62,802 nt of DNA from an uncultured Mycoplasma sp. (GCA_947642635.1 CANRTI010000006.1:1-62802), one strand, 5' to 3'. Shown: positions 25,898-34,960, counted from the first letter of the stretch. A program made the numbers and translations. Notes: a model not told the origin generated them from the sequence alone.

Positions 25898-26762
25898 TGA
25901 AGAAAATATACGAATTGATAAATATTTAAGTAATAATACAACATATAGTAGGGAACTAATCACAAAGATGTTAAAAGATGAGTATGTTCTTGTTAATTCT
26001 AAAAGTGTTAAACCTAGTTATTTAATTAAATTAAATGATGTCATAACAATTAATGAAAGTTATATTTCACCTCAAGACATAAAACCAGAAAAAATACCTT
26101 TAAATATTGTTTATGAAGATGAAGATATTATGGTTATTGATAAACCTAGTGGATTAGTTGTTCATCCTGGCAATGGAAATAGTGAACACACACTTGTAAA
26201 TGGATTAAAGTATTATACTGATAATTTAAGTGATGTTGGCGGCGAAATGCGCGTTGGCATAGTTCATCGACTTGATAAAGATACATCGGGTTTAATGCTT
26301 GTAGCTAAAAGTAATAAAGCTCATGAAATTTTAGCAGATGATTTTAAAAATAAACGAGTCATCAGGGAATATTATGCTTTATTAGTTGGTCGTTTTCCAT
26401 CAGATACTGCTCATATTGATGCTCCAATTGGAAGAAGCAAAGTCAATTTTAATAAAATGGCTGTTCAAAGTAATGGTAAAAGTGCCCGTACTAATTTAAA
26501 AGTTTTAAAAAGATATCATGATTACACATTAGTAAGTTTAATTCTAGAAACTGGTCGCACCCATCAAATCCGAGTTCATATGGCATATATTGGCTATCCT
26601 GTATTTAATGATCCAATATATATAAATAAAAAAGCCAGTGATTTTGGCCAATTTCTACATTCTAAAAGAATTAAATTTGTACATCCCATAACTAAAAAAG
26701 AAATGGAATTTATTAGCAAATTACCTATACCTTTTCAAGAATTTTTAAACACTTTAAATTAA
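25881..26762 (+). CDS. rluD: RluD-family 23S rRNA pseudouridine synthase
   Basis: 293 residues. An N-terminal S4 domain (RIDKYLSNNTTYSRELITKM) is followed by the synthase core with the catalytic Asp in GIVHRLDKDTSGLMLVAKS and TGRTHQIRVHMAYIGYPV. It isomerises uridines in large-subunit rRNA; B. subtilis YlyB is the closest named relative by position. Translationally coupled to lspA. Confidence 0.9.
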   Translation: MQIIVSEENIRIDKYLSNNTTYSRELITKMLKDEYVLVNSKSVKPSYLIKLNDVITINESYISPQDIKPEKIPLNIVYEDEDIMVIDKPSGLVVHPGNGNSEHTLVNGLKYYTDNLSDVGGEMRVGIVHRLDKDTSGLMLVAKSNKAHEILADDFKNKRVIREYYALLVGRFPSDTAHIDAPIGRSKVNFNKMAVQSNGKSARTNLKVLKRYHDYTLVSLILETGRTHQIRVHMAYIGYPVFNDPIYINKKASDFGQFLHSKRIKFVHPITKKEMEFISKLPIPFQEFLNTLN

Positions 26763-27074
26763 TACTAAAATATTACTGAAAAGAAATACGGTAAAACAAA
26801 AGTAAGGAATACTAAGAATTCGATAACTACCCATAATACTTTTAATTTTTCTTATTAAAAGAAAAGCTGCAATCATTAAAGAAAAACTTATCAAAATACT
26901 GTAAATTAAATTAGTGCGATAATTAAAAATGATTGCTAAAAAGAATAAAAGTATGTAATTGCAACACAATAAAAATGTTAAATCATTATCAATTAAATCA
27001 TACCAAACAATTTTACAAATTGGGATAGTAATATAAATGATAATAGCAATATAAATAATAAAAAATAAATTCAT
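26754..27074 (-). CDS. Small membrane protein, unknown
   Basis: 106 residues, almost entirely hydrophobic, with three to four membrane segments and short polar loops (YDLIDNDLT, NYRTN, RKIKSIMGSYR). GGGTGG precedes the ATG at 27074, so it is a real gene rather than a shadow. It converges on rluD (9-base overlap) and diverges from the rhomboid gene. A shortened prepilin-peptidase-like protein was considered, but no catalytic Asp pair is visible. Function unassigned. Confidence 0.6.
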   Translation of the reverse strand: MNLFFIIYIAIIIYITIPICKIVWYDLIDNDLTFLLCCNYILLFFLAIIFNYRTNLIYSILISFSLMIAAFLLIRKIKSIMGSYRILSIPYFCFTVFLFSNILVLI

Positions 27075-27132
27075 AAATCCACCCTTTACTAATATTATGA
27101 AAAAGGGTAGAATAATATACGAAGGAGTTTAC

Positions 27133-28278
27133 ATGAGTACAATATTAAATGATAAAGATGAAATGACTATGAGTTTAGTTCATTATTTTGTGACTGAAGA
27201 AAATTATAGCCCTATTAATGTTCAAGGAGCTAAAAATGAAATATGGTTAGAAAATTTAGATGGTCCTTACAAAATAATTCGAATTAACTCTAAATATATT
27301 CATAATGAAGAACAATACCGAGTTGATGTTTATCGACTAGGATATGTAGTAAAACAAATAAAAAAGAAAACATTATCTTTAAAAATGAATGTTTTAAATA
27401 TTTGTTTGGATTTAAATGATACTGTAGATGTTGCTAATGATGATAAATTAGTTGAAACTATTCATGTTAGTAATATTAAAGAAGTAAGAAAAAATACTTT
27501 ATTAGGAAAGGTTTATCCCAATATTAAAACTAATAGTTTAAAAACTACTGATGATATAAATGATATTATTCATGTTACAGAAGATATTAATAAAAAAACA
27601 ACTAAAGAGAATACCAAATATGAAGATATTTTTCGCCCTAAGAAAATTGTTGTTACTAAAGTTCTTATTATAATATGCGTTATTATGTTTTTAATTTCAT
27701 TATATTTAAGTGATAACTTTTCTGCAAATTTACTTATTTTAGGAGCAAATAATAGACAATTAGTTTTAGATGGTGAAATATGGCGTTTAATTACTAATGC
27801 TTTCTTACACGGTAATTACATTCATTTATTTGTCAACATGTATTCTTTATGGATTGTTGGTAAACAAGTTGAAACATATATGGGACGTACTAGAATGTTA
27901 GCTATTTATTTACTAAGTGCTCTTATGGGGGGATTATTTAGTAATGTTTTTTTAGAAAATTCTATTTCAGTTGGTGCTAGCGGAGCTATATTTGGATTAA
28001 TGGGTTCTTTACTATATTTTGGTTATCATTATCGTCTTTATTTATCAAATGCTTTAATTACCCAAATTGTGCCAATTATTATTCTAAATTTAGCACTAGG
28101 TTTTACAACTTCTGGTATTGATAATGCTTGTCATGTTGGTGGCTTAATTGGTGGCTACTTATCTACAATGATAGTTGGTGTCAAATATAAAAGTAAAAAT
28201 AGTGAAAAAATAAATGGATGTATAGTATATTTTCTTTTAGTAGCATTTTTAATATATATTTTATTAAAAGTAGTTTAA
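27133..28278 (+). CDS. Rhomboid intramembrane serine protease (YqgP/GluP-like)
   Basis: 381 residues from ATG 27133, chosen because GAAGGAG lies 6 bases upstream (an ATG at 27097 has none). Residues ~1-175 are a cytoplasmic domain. The membrane domain has HGNYIHLFVNMYSLWIVG (conserved H and N), catalytic Ser in SVGASGAIFGLMG and His in CHVGGLIGGYLS. The long N-terminal domain matches B. subtilis YqgP/GluP, which works with FtsH on membrane protein quality control. It diverges from the small membrane protein gene. Confidence 0.88.
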   Translation: MSTILNDKDEMTMSLVHYFVTEENYSPINVQGAKNEIWLENLDGPYKIIRINSKYIHNEEQYRVDVYRLGYVVKQIKKKTLSLKMNVLNICLDLNDTVDVANDDKLVETIHVSNIKEVRKNTLLGKVYPNIKTNSLKTTDDINDIIHVTEDINKKTTKENTKYEDIFRPKKIVVTKVLIIICVIMFLISLYLSDNFSANLLILGANNRQLVLDGEIWRLITNAFLHGNYIHLFVNMYSLWIVGKQVETYMGRTRMLAIYLLSALMGGLFSNVFLENSISVGASGAIFGLMGSLLYFGYHYRLYLSNALITQIVPIIILNLALGFTTSGIDNACHVGGLIGGYLSTMIVGVKYKSKNSEKINGCIVYFLLVAFLIYILLKVV

Positions 28279-28308
28279 TATCCTAAACATATTTTATTAT
28301 TTCGCATA

Positions 28309-28328
28309 ATATATAGTGAAGGGGTAAT
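28309..28328 (+). repeat. Direct repeat, copy 1 of 2
   Basis: ATATATAGTGAAGGGGTAAT here is identical to 28476-28495. The copies are 167 bases apart and flank a short terminator-ended stretch without a gene. They could be internal repeats of a small mobile element linked to the Rpn gene or duplicated leaders. Confidence 0.75.
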
Positions 28329-28399
28329 ATAAATAAATTTGTGGCGTCTATTTACACATTAATATAGTTTATACTTCTTTAGTTCCAAAAATAATTGAG

Positions 28400-28428
28400 C
28401 TATTAGATAATTTGTCTAATAGTTTTTT
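28400..28428 (+). terminator. Intrinsic terminator in the rhomboid-Rpn gap
   Basis: CTATTAGA / TCTAATAG stem (28400-28407, 28415-28422), 7-base loop, TTTTTT. It lies 120 bases after the rhomboid stop and may end that transcript or a small RNA made inside the repeat-bounded segment. Confidence 0.75.
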
Positions 28429-28475
28429 ATATAAATTTACAAATAAAAAAGGAAATCGAGGGTATAGTGACGAAT

Positions 28476-28495
28476 ATATATAGTGAAGGGGTAAT
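28476..28495 (+). repeat. Direct repeat, copy 2 of 2
   Basis: Second exact copy of the 20-base repeat at 28309-28328, 46 bases before the Rpn-family ATG. It is followed by GTAATTTAATAATTAC, a small inverted repeat. Confidence 0.75.
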
Positions 28496-28541
28496 TTAAT
28501 AATTACTCTTTTAATATGAAAAAGAATGGAGGTGAAAAGTA

Positions 28542-29195
28542 ATGAAAGAGAAGTATCATAATCTAAGTAGTGATATAGTATTTAAGTTTATATTTGGTTA
28601 TGAAAAGAATAAACACTATACAGAATGGTTATTAGAAAGAATGTTTAACTTAGAAAAAGGTAGTTTAAAAGATAAATTAATAATCCAAAATAGTTTAGAT
28701 TTAGATAAAAGTGCAGTTGATACTCATGGTTTAGAATTAGATGTTAGAATAAAGATGCCAGATAATAGTTTAGTTAACTTAGAGATGTATAGAAATGGCT
28801 TTGGAATAGAAGAACAAGAGAAAAGTTATGCTTACTTAACAACGATGTTTGGAACACAATTACCAAAAGGTAGTAAGTTTAAAGATATGGAGAAATGTAT
28901 TCAAATCAACTTTGTAAAAGATAAGAGATATACTAAAGGAAAATATAAGTTATTAGATAGTGAAAAAGAATATCAAAGTAAAGGAATTGAGTTAAACATA
29001 GTGAACATTGACAGACCAGAGATGTCCTGTTATGATATAGCTGAGTTAAAACTACAAGAAGGAATAAATCAAGGAGCAAATACTAAAGCATTAGAAACTG
29101 CTAAGAATATGTTAAAAAACAACTTAGATATTGAAATGGTTCATAAATGTACTGGATTATCTTTAAAGGAAATTGAAAACTTAACTATAGTATAA
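28542..29195 (+). CDS. Rpn/PD-(D/E)XK nuclease family protein, internally shortened
   Basis: 217 residues with an ATG behind GGAGGTGA. The N-terminus (NLSSDIVFKFIFGYEKNKHY) and LELDVRIKMPDNSLVNLEMY (PD-(D/E)XK core, D...ExY) are typical of the Rpn / 'putative transposase' PDDEXK_2 family, which runs ~280-300 residues. After YDIAELKL the sequence jumps to QEGINQGANTKALETAK, the usual C-terminal helical tail, so ~70-90 residues between seem deleted. Rpn proteins act as recombination-promoting nucleases or phage-defence proteins. The core is intact; activity is uncertain. Confidence 0.75.
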   Translation: MKEKYHNLSSDIVFKFIFGYEKNKHYTEWLLERMFNLEKGSLKDKLIIQNSLDLDKSAVDTHGLELDVRIKMPDNSLVNLEMYRNGFGIEEQEKSYAYLTTMFGTQLPKGSKFKDMEKCIQINFVKDKRYTKGKYKLLDSEKEYQSKGIELNIVNIDRPEMSCYDIAELKLQEGINQGANTKALETAKNMLKNNLDIEMVHKCTGLSLKEIENLTIV

Positions 29196-29308
29196 TTTAT
29201 GTTAATTCAAAGTTTAGAATTAAATACTAATAAGAATGAAATTAGATAATTATAATTAAAATATTGTAAAAAAAGTGTTAATTGACAATAAAAAGCAAGA
29301 AAATTAAG

Positions 29309-29338
29309 AGTAAATGTGAGTAGTCATTTACTTTTTTT
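29309..29338 (+). terminator. Terminator upstream of mraZ
   Basis: AGTAAATG / CATTTACT stem with an 8-base loop and seven T. It ends the Rpn transcript; its 3' arm overlaps a candidate mraZ -35 (TTTACT, 29327-29332). Confidence 0.85.
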
Positions 29339-29391
29339 ATGATGTTTTGTATAATAATGGTAGGCAGTGGGTTACTGTGGGAAAAAGTGGG
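29327..29391 (+). promoter_or_regulatory. mraZ promoter and MraZ-box operator
   Basis: TTTACT (29327-29332), 17 bases, TATAAT (29350-29355). Immediately downstream are three GTGGG direct repeats at 29367-29371, 29377-29381 and 29387-29391 with a 10-base period. MraZ is known to bind tandem TGGG/GTGG repeats ahead of its own operon in E. coli and Mycoplasma, so this is the autoregulatory site. The last repeat also provides SD-like sequence. Confidence 0.8.
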
Positions 29392-29399
29392 TGATATAA

Positions 29400-29840
29400 A
29401 TGTTCATGGGAGAATATCATCATAATATTGACGAAAAAGGACGGATTGTTATTCCTGGGAAGTTTCGGAATGATGAAATGACCAAAGTCGTTGTTACTCG
29501 TGGGTTAGAAAAATGTTTATATCTTTATACAGTAGAAGAATGGGATAAATTAGTGGCTAAACTAAATACTTTGTCTTTTACTAAGAGAGATGCCCGTGTA
29601 TTTATGAGAACTTTTTTTGCTGGTGCCTCTGTATGCGAATTCGACAAGAATGGTCGAATCAATATTACCTCCCCGTTGGTTAGCTACGCCGGTTTAACAA
29701 AAGAATGTGTTGTAATCGGCGTAAATGACCGAATCGAAATTTGGAATGAGGAATTATATAATCAATTTATGGATGCAAATGCAGATGAAATGGAAGAAAT
29801 TGCCGAACATTTATTTGAGGTGTCTAATGAAGCATTATAG
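29400..29840 (+). CDS. mraZ: MraZ transcriptional regulator
   Basis: 146 residues, full length. MFMGEYHHNIDEKGRIVIPG and DKNGRINITSPLVSYAGL are the two SpoVT/AbrB-like half-repeats with the DxxGR motifs that bind DNA. It autoregulates the division cluster through the three GTGGG repeats upstream. The gene overlaps rsmH by 14 bases. Confidence 0.95.
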   Translation: MFMGEYHHNIDEKGRIVIPGKFRNDEMTKVVVTRGLEKCLYLYTVEEWDKLVAKLNTLSFTKRDARVFMRTFFAGASVCEFDKNGRINITSPLVSYAGLTKECVVIGVNDRIEIWNEELYNQFMDANADEMEEIAEHLFEVSNEAL

Positions 29841-30753
29841 TGTTATGTGTCAAGAAGTTATTGATGGCTTAAATATTAAGCCAGATGGTATTTATGTGGA
29901 TGCTACGCTTGGTTATGCTGGAATGAGTAAGAAAATATTAGAACAGCTAAACGATAATGGTTTATTAATAGGAATTGATCAAGATGCGGAAGCTCGTGAA
30001 TATTCAGATAGTATACTAAAAGAAGTTGGTTCTAATTATCAGATTTTGCCCATTAATTTTGTGGATATGAAAAAAGAATTGGCAAAAATGAATGTTACAA
30101 AAGTTGATGGAATAATATTTGATTTAGGTTTCTCTTCGCCACAAATTGATGATGATACAAGGGGATTTTCTTTTATGAGTGATGCATCTTTAGATATGCG
30201 GATGAATCAAGATAGTATATTAACAGCAGATTATTTAGTAAATAAAGCTAGTGAGAAAGAATTAGTACAGAAGTTTTTCTTGTATGGAGAAGAAAAATTA
30301 AGTAGAAATATTGCTAAAAAGATTGTTCAGTATCGAAAAGATAGAGTAATAGAAACAACTTTAGAGTTAGTAGAAATTATTAAAAGTGGTGTAGGCGCTA
30401 ATTATTTTTATAAAAATCATCCAGAAAGAAAAATATTTCAAGCTTTAAGAATTTGGGTTAATAATGAATTGGAAGTATTAGAGAATGTTTTACCTAAAGC
30501 GATTGATATGTTAAATGTTGGGGGAAGAATGTGTGTAATAAGTTTTCATTCGTTAGAAGATAAAATTGTGAAAAGAATATTTAAAGAAAAAAGTGAAGTT
30601 AATGAAATTTTTAAAGGGTTACCTGATATTCCAAAAGAGTATCAACCATTAATTAAGTTAGTTAATAAAAAACCAGTTGTCGCTAGCGACGAGGAAATAA
30701 AAGAAAATACAAGAAGTCATAGTGCTAAGTTAAGAATTATAGAAAGGATATAA
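29827..30753 (+). CDS. rsmH: 16S rRNA m4C1402 methyltransferase RsmH
   Basis: 308 residues from ATG 29827 (GAGGTG 5 bases upstream); ATGs further up lie inside mraZ without SD. Motifs: HYSVMCQEVIDGL, DATLGYAGMSKKIL (SAM-binding), GFSSPQIDDDTRGFSFMSD, HPERKIFQALRIWVNNEL, ISFHSLEDKIVKR. It N4-methylates C1402 of 16S rRNA. Second gene of the cluster, as in B. subtilis. Confidence 0.95.
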   Translation: MKHYSVMCQEVIDGLNIKPDGIYVDATLGYAGMSKKILEQLNDNGLLIGIDQDAEAREYSDSILKEVGSNYQILPINFVDMKKELAKMNVTKVDGIIFDLGFSSPQIDDDTRGFSFMSDASLDMRMNQDSILTADYLVNKASEKELVQKFFLYGEEKLSRNIAKKIVQYRKDRVIETTLELVEIIKSGVGANYFYKNHPERKIFQALRIWVNNELEVLENVLPKAIDMLNVGGRMCVISFHSLEDKIVKRIFKEKSEVNEIFKGLPDIPKEYQPLIKLVNKKPVVASDEEIKENTRSHSAKLRIIERI

Positions 30754-30755
30754 TT

Positions 30756-31052
30756 ATGGGTAAGCAAAAAGGAAAAAGATTGAAATTATTAAAGGGTGAA
30801 AAATTTATGTACTTTATTTTAGCTCTTTTAGCAGTAGCGATTCCGACTGTAAATGTGTTTTCGAAATCATTAGTTTCAGAAACAAATATAAAAGCTGAGA
30901 AGATTAAAAGTAAAATAGAGAAACAAACTAATGTTAATGAAAGTCTATCAATGCAAATTGATGAGTTAGTTAGTATGGAAAATATTCAAAAAATTGCCGA
31001 ACAGTATGGACTTTCTTATATAAGTGATAATATAATAAAGGTAGACGAATAG
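30756..31052 (+). CDS. ftsL: FtsL-like division protein
   Basis: 98 residues: a basic N-terminus (KQKGKRLKLLKGEKF), one membrane segment (~18-37), and a C-terminal coiled coil (SETNIKAEKIKSKIEKQTN). Sequence conservation in FtsL is low, but size, topology and position between rsmH and the division PBP identify it. It would form the FtsL-DivIC-DivIB scaffold at the septum. Confidence 0.85.
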   Translation: MGKQKGKRLKLLKGEKFMYFILALLAVAIPTVNVFSKSLVSETNIKAEKIKSKIEKQTNVNESLSMQIDELVSMENIQKIAEQYGLSYISDNIIKVDE

Positions 31053-31062
31053 AGGTGTATCG

Positions 31063-33162
31063 ATGAAAAGAAAAGTTACAGTAAGAATATCTAAGCTCTT
31101 TATTTTTATTGTAGCTTTTCTTTTTGTGGTTATAATAGGAAAGCTTAGTTATGTTGCTTTGAGTAGTCATGTAGATGAGATTAATTTAAAAGAATTTGCG
31201 AATAATCGTAATACGAAAAGTACAACTATTTATGCTAAGAGAGGAAATATTTATGATAAAGAGGGAAATACTTTAGCATCGATTGTTAATTCTTATACGG
31301 TGATAGCTTATTTAGATGCTAAAAGAACGACTAATCCGAAGAAACCAGAACATGTTGTTGATAAAGAAGAAACGGCAAAAATATTAAATGAAGTTTTAGG
31401 AATAGATTATGAGTTTGCAATGAAACAATTAAATAAAACTTCATATCAAGTGGAGTTTGGTGGTAAGGGTTCAAATATTTCAGAATCCGTTAAAAATAAA
31501 ATTGAAGCAATGAATTTGCCAGGAATTGATTTTATTAGTGGGCAAAAAAGAACTTATAGTATGGGTAGTTTTGCTTCATATATTATTGGGTATGCCAAGA
31601 TGCATGAAGAAGGAAATATTGTTGGAGAACTTGGAATAGAATCTTTTTATGATAAAGAATTATCTGGTACTGATGGTTCTAGAACTTATGAAACTGATGC
31701 TTATGGATATACACTACCTTCAGCAGAGGTTCATACTAAAGAAGCTGTAGATGGTAAAAATATTTATTTAACAATTGATAGTAATATTCAATTATTTGCT
31801 GAGACATTAACTAGAAACTTAGCCGAAAATTATAGTATGGATTGGATGATTTTTACGGTTATGGATGCTAAGACAGGGGCGATTGTTGCAAGTTCTACTT
31901 ATCCAAATTTTAATCCTAATGATTTAAATACTTTGACAAATTTTATGAATCCTTTAGTAAGTTATGAATATGAACCAGGTAGTACAATGAAAACATTTTC
32001 TTTTGCATCTTCTATTGAAAGTGGTAAATATGATGGCAATGCGACTTTTGATTCAGGGGCTATTGAAGTTTTAGATGTAACTATTAAAGATTTTAATAAA
32101 ACTGGTTGGGGTACAATTACTTATGATACAGGATATGCGTATTCTTCTAATGTTGCTGCGACACATTTAGCACTAGATTTAGGGGGAGCAAAATTAAAAG
32201 ATTATTATACAAAATTGGGATTCGGAAGTAAAACTGGAATTGAATTAGCTAATGAAGTAAAAGGAAAAATAAATTTTCAATATCCAAGTGAAATAGCAAC
32301 GGCGTCTTTTGGTCAAGGAATAACAGTAACGCCAATTCAAATGTTGCAAGCTTTAACATCGATTACGAATGATGGAACAGTGTTAAAACCTTATATAGTT
32401 GATAAAATTGTCGATGGCAAGGGAAAAGTAGTTTATGAAGGAAAAAGAACAGAAGTAGCAAAAGTTTATAGTAAAGAAACAACTGATTATATGAAAAAGT
32501 TGATGCATAATATGGTTTATGAAGGACTTGATTCAGGTAAATATTGGCGTCCTAATAAAACAACAATGATTGGTAAAACGGGTACTGCCCAAATTGCTGA
32601 TCCAAAAGGGGGATATTTAAAAGGTCCAAATGCTAATATTAAAAGTTTTTCAGGGATATTTCCAGAAGAAGATCCCCAATATATTGTGTATGTTGTTGCT
32701 AAAGAAATTGATTGTGGTTCTTCAGTGATTGGAAAAGAATTAACGAAAGCGGTTGATGATATTGTTTCGTCTTTAGGAATTGAAAATAATAGAGATGATT
32801 TAGAAAAGAAAATAGTGGAGTTAGATAATTATATTAGTGAAGAAGTTGTTACAACAGTAGAGGGCTTACGAAATAAAAAGTTAAATGTTTATGTTCTTGG
32901 GAGTGGAAAATATATTATTAATCAATATCCTTTGAAAAAAAATAAAGTTTTAGAAGGCGGAAAAGTATTTTTAAAAAGTAATAGTCATGATTATGTGATG
33001 GAAGATATTACTGGATGGAGTTTAAGTGAAGTAATGACTTATGCTAATTTATTGGGAATTTCTTTAATTACTGATGGTTATGGTTATGTAACAAGTCAAA
33101 GTATTCCAGTTGGAACACCTTTAACTTCGGATATGGCTTTAAGCGTTTCTTTTAATAAATAG
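31063..33162 (+). CDS. pbpB: Class B PBP (PBP2B-like) with PASTA-type C-terminus
   Basis: 699 residues, one N-terminal membrane anchor. A dimerisation domain (YAKRGNIYDKEGNTLA) is followed by the transpeptidase: SxxK in EPGSTMKTFSFA, SxN in YSSNVAATH, KTG in MIGKTGTAQ. Beyond ~580 come one or two PASTA-like units (MEDITGWSLSEVMTYANLLG). It crosslinks septal peptidoglycan with FtsW. Position after ftsL matches B. subtilis pbpB. SD AGGTG precedes the ATG. Confidence 0.93.
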   Translation: MKRKVTVRISKLFIFIVAFLFVVIIGKLSYVALSSHVDEINLKEFANNRNTKSTTIYAKRGNIYDKEGNTLASIVNSYTVIAYLDAKRTTNPKKPEHVVDKEETAKILNEVLGIDYEFAMKQLNKTSYQVEFGGKGSNISESVKNKIEAMNLPGIDFISGQKRTYSMGSFASYIIGYAKMHEEGNIVGELGIESFYDKELSGTDGSRTYETDAYGYTLPSAEVHTKEAVDGKNIYLTIDSNIQLFAETLTRNLAENYSMDWMIFTVMDAKTGAIVASSTYPNFNPNDLNTLTNFMNPLVSYEYEPGSTMKTFSFASSIESGKYDGNATFDSGAIEVLDVTIKDFNKTGWGTITYDTGYAYSSNVAATHLALDLGGAKLKDYYTKLGFGSKTGIELANEVKGKINFQYPSEIATASFGQGITVTPIQMLQALTSITNDGTVLKPYIVDKIVDGKGKVVYEGKRTEVAKVYSKETTDYMKKLMHNMVYEGLDSGKYWRPNKTTMIGKTGTAQIADPKGGYLKGPNANIKSFSGIFPEEDPQYIVYVVAKEIDCGSSVIGKELTKAVDDIVSSLGIENNRDDLEKKIVELDNYISEEVVTTVEGLRNKKLNVYVLGSGKYIINQYPLKKNKVLEGGKVFLKSNSHDYVMEDITGWSLSEVMTYANLLGISLITDGYGYVTSQSIPVGTPLTSDMALSVSFNK

Positions 33163-33170
33163 GATAAATA

Positions 33171-33746
33171 ATGCAAAGTATTGGTAAAAAAGTGGCTTTT
33201 GTGATGGATATTGCAATTATTGTATTAATTATAATAATTGTTTTAGTTAGTATTTGGCAAAATAAGAAATATTTACGAAGTTTTTGGTTTCATGAACTTC
33301 CAAGTGAAAAAAATTTTGTTGTAAAAGTTTATGCTTATTATGAAAGTAAAAAGGAAGATAGCGAAGTAGCCAATTTATATGAAACGAAAGTAAAGAAAAT
33401 AGTAGATATTCCAGTGAGTGCTGGATGTAGTTTAAAAGATACTTTAAAAAGTTTGGAATACAATTGTCCTCTTAATAAAATAGTTTGTGAAAATCCAGAA
33501 ATTTTAAATAATCGTCTTGGTATGGGAATATATTATTATAACCAATTTGTAAAAGATGCTATAGAAATGGATAATAAAAAGTTACGAGAGTATTGGCAAT
33601 GTTTTAATAAAGCAAAAACCAAAAAACAAAAAGATAAATGTAAGTTTGATTATTATTTTGATGAACATTTTAGTAGTGAAAAGTTTGATATTGATGTTGG
33701 AATTACTAAAGATGAAGAGGTTTTAATTGGAGTTATTTATGAATGA
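33171..33746 (+). CDS. Membrane-anchored protein, unknown
   Basis: 191 residues with one N-terminal membrane segment (IAIIVLIIIIVLVSIW) and an extracellular or cytoplasmic part containing six cysteines. No family recognised. It starts 8 bases after pbpB and overlaps the next gene by 8 bases, so it is part of the division transcript. It is the first gene of an accessory block (33171-36835) that separates pbpB from spoVD. Confidence 0.6.
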   Translation: MQSIGKKVAFVMDIAIIVLIIIIVLVSIWQNKKYLRSFWFHELPSEKNFVVKVYAYYESKKEDSEVANLYETKVKKIVDIPVSAGCSLKDTLKSLEYNCPLNKIVCENPEILNNRLGMGIYYYNQFVKDAIEMDNKKLREYWQCFNKAKTKKQKDKCKFDYYFDEHFSSEKFDIDVGITKDEEVLIGVIYE

Positions 33747-34404
33747 AGAAGAAAATAAATATGTTATTGGAGATTTAAACAATAAGTATGAATTAAATAA
33801 TTATAATGGAGAAGTTATAAATGGTTTAAATTATAAAATTATTTTGGGAAGTATACCGATTTTATTTTCAGCTCCTCATGCCGTAAAACAGATACGAAAT
33901 GGAAATGTTAAAAATCAAGATGCAATGACTGGTGGTTTGGTAGAGTATTTGGCTTCGCATTTAAATGCTTTTGGGATAACAAGAGTAGCTAATTTAGAAG
34001 ATGATCCAAATTTCTATAATGAAGGATTTAGTTTAGAATATAAAAATCAAATTTTAAAATTAATTGAAGAAAATAATATAAAACTTTTAATAGATATTCA
34101 TGGTTGTAAAGATACTCATGGTTTTGATATTGAAATAGGTACAAATAAGGGGAAGAACATTAATTTTGATAGTGAAGTTTTAGAAATTTTTGTAAATAGT
34201 TTGGGTGATGTAGGATTAGTAAGTGTGGATACTTTATTTATGGCAAGTAGAGAGGAAACAGTTAGTTGTTATGTTCATAATACTTTAGATATAGTTTGTT
34301 TACAAATTGAAATAAGTAGTAAAATTAGATTTGATGAGGAAAGATTATTACAATTTGTTCGAGTATTAGAAAGAGCGATTAAAGAAGTTTTGCAAACGAA
34401 ATGA
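33739..34404 (+). CDS. N-formylglutamate amidohydrolase-like metallohydrolase
   Basis: ~221 residues from ATG 33739 (GGAG 6 bases upstream). Signature residues of the N-formylglutamate amidohydrolase / M14-related fold are visible: ILFSAPHAV (zinc His), LIDIHGCKDTHGFDIEIG (second His and acidic residues) and CLQIEISSKIR (the QIEI segment). Its place beside cell-wall genes might suggest an amide in a peptide or wall precursor rather than formylglutamate. Substrate unproven. Confidence 0.65.
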   Translation: MNEEENKYVIGDLNNKYELNNYNGEVINGLNYKIILGSIPILFSAPHAVKQIRNGNVKNQDAMTGGLVEYLASHLNAFGITRVANLEDDPNFYNEGFSLEYKNQILKLIEENNIKLLIDIHGCKDTHGFDIEIGTNKGKNINFDSEVLEIFVNSLGDVGLVSVDTLFMASREETVSCYVHNTLDIVCLQIEISSKIRFDEERLLQFVRVLERAIKEVLQTK

Positions 34405-34413
34405 AAAAACGAC

Positions 34414-34442
34414 TTTACAATTGGCAGATAAAATAGTATAAT
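34414..34442 (+). promoter_or_regulatory. Promoter of the DHT-C protein gene
   Basis: TTTACA (34414-34419), 17 bases, TATAAT (34437-34442); start ~34449, 24 bases before the TTG start codon. Confidence 0.7.
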
Positions 34443-34472
34443 TAAGCACATGAATCTGGGGGTGATGAGAAA

Positions 34473-34934
34473 TTGAAAAATAAAATAAATAAGAATAAGA
34501 TACTTAAGTATAGAGGAGCTCTTCTTTTAGCAACTGCTTTAGGAGTTGGAAGCATCTTAATGGTGAGTGAGGCAGCAACTGATCATACAAAAGAGTTATG
34601 TCCAATAACTAAATTTGCGCATTTTGTAGGAGCTGTTGATGCGAACGGTTTTAATCATCAATTATTAGCAATGGAAAATGATGCTATAAAAAATGAGGTT
34701 AATGATTTTTCTATTAAATTTGATAATGATTATGAAAAAATTTCTCAAGAAAAATCGACAGTATTGCCATCAGTAATTGTTAGAGAAGATGGTAGCAAAG
34801 AATATTTGTTGCCAGATGGTTATGTAGTTCGTGGAGGAGTTGGCGTAAAAGAAAGTCAAATTGTTACTCATTCTGAAGGTTATCTATTTGAAGATTATGA
34901 TAAAAATGAAGAGACATTTTTAAAAACAAGATAA
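34473..34934 (+). CDS. Membrane-anchored DHT-C family protein (paralogue of 57158-57730)
   Basis: ~153 residues from a TTG start with GGGGTGATGAG upstream. A Lys-rich N-terminus, one membrane/signal segment (ALLLATALGVGSILMVS), then ATDHTKELCPITKFAHFVG. The DHTxxxC[SP] motif after the membrane segment recurs in the protein at 57158-57730 (DHTNTFCSLAQL), and both end in a short basic KTR tail. I recognise no known family. Both have their own strong promoter. Function unknown; exported or membrane-bound. Confidence 0.65.
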   Translation: MKNKINKNKILKYRGALLLATALGVGSILMVSEAATDHTKELCPITKFAHFVGAVDANGFNHQLLAMENDAIKNEVNDFSIKFDNDYEKISQEKSTVLPSVIVREDGSKEYLLPDGYVVRGGVGVKESQIVTHSEGYLFEDYDKNEETFLKTR

Positions 34935-34960
34935 TAAAAAATTAAAAAAGGATGATTAAA

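Noticed and set aside
26754..27074. Prepilin peptidase (A24) for the pilin genes
   Set aside because: The protein is only 106 residues and lacks the two catalytic Asp motifs; left as unknown membrane protein.
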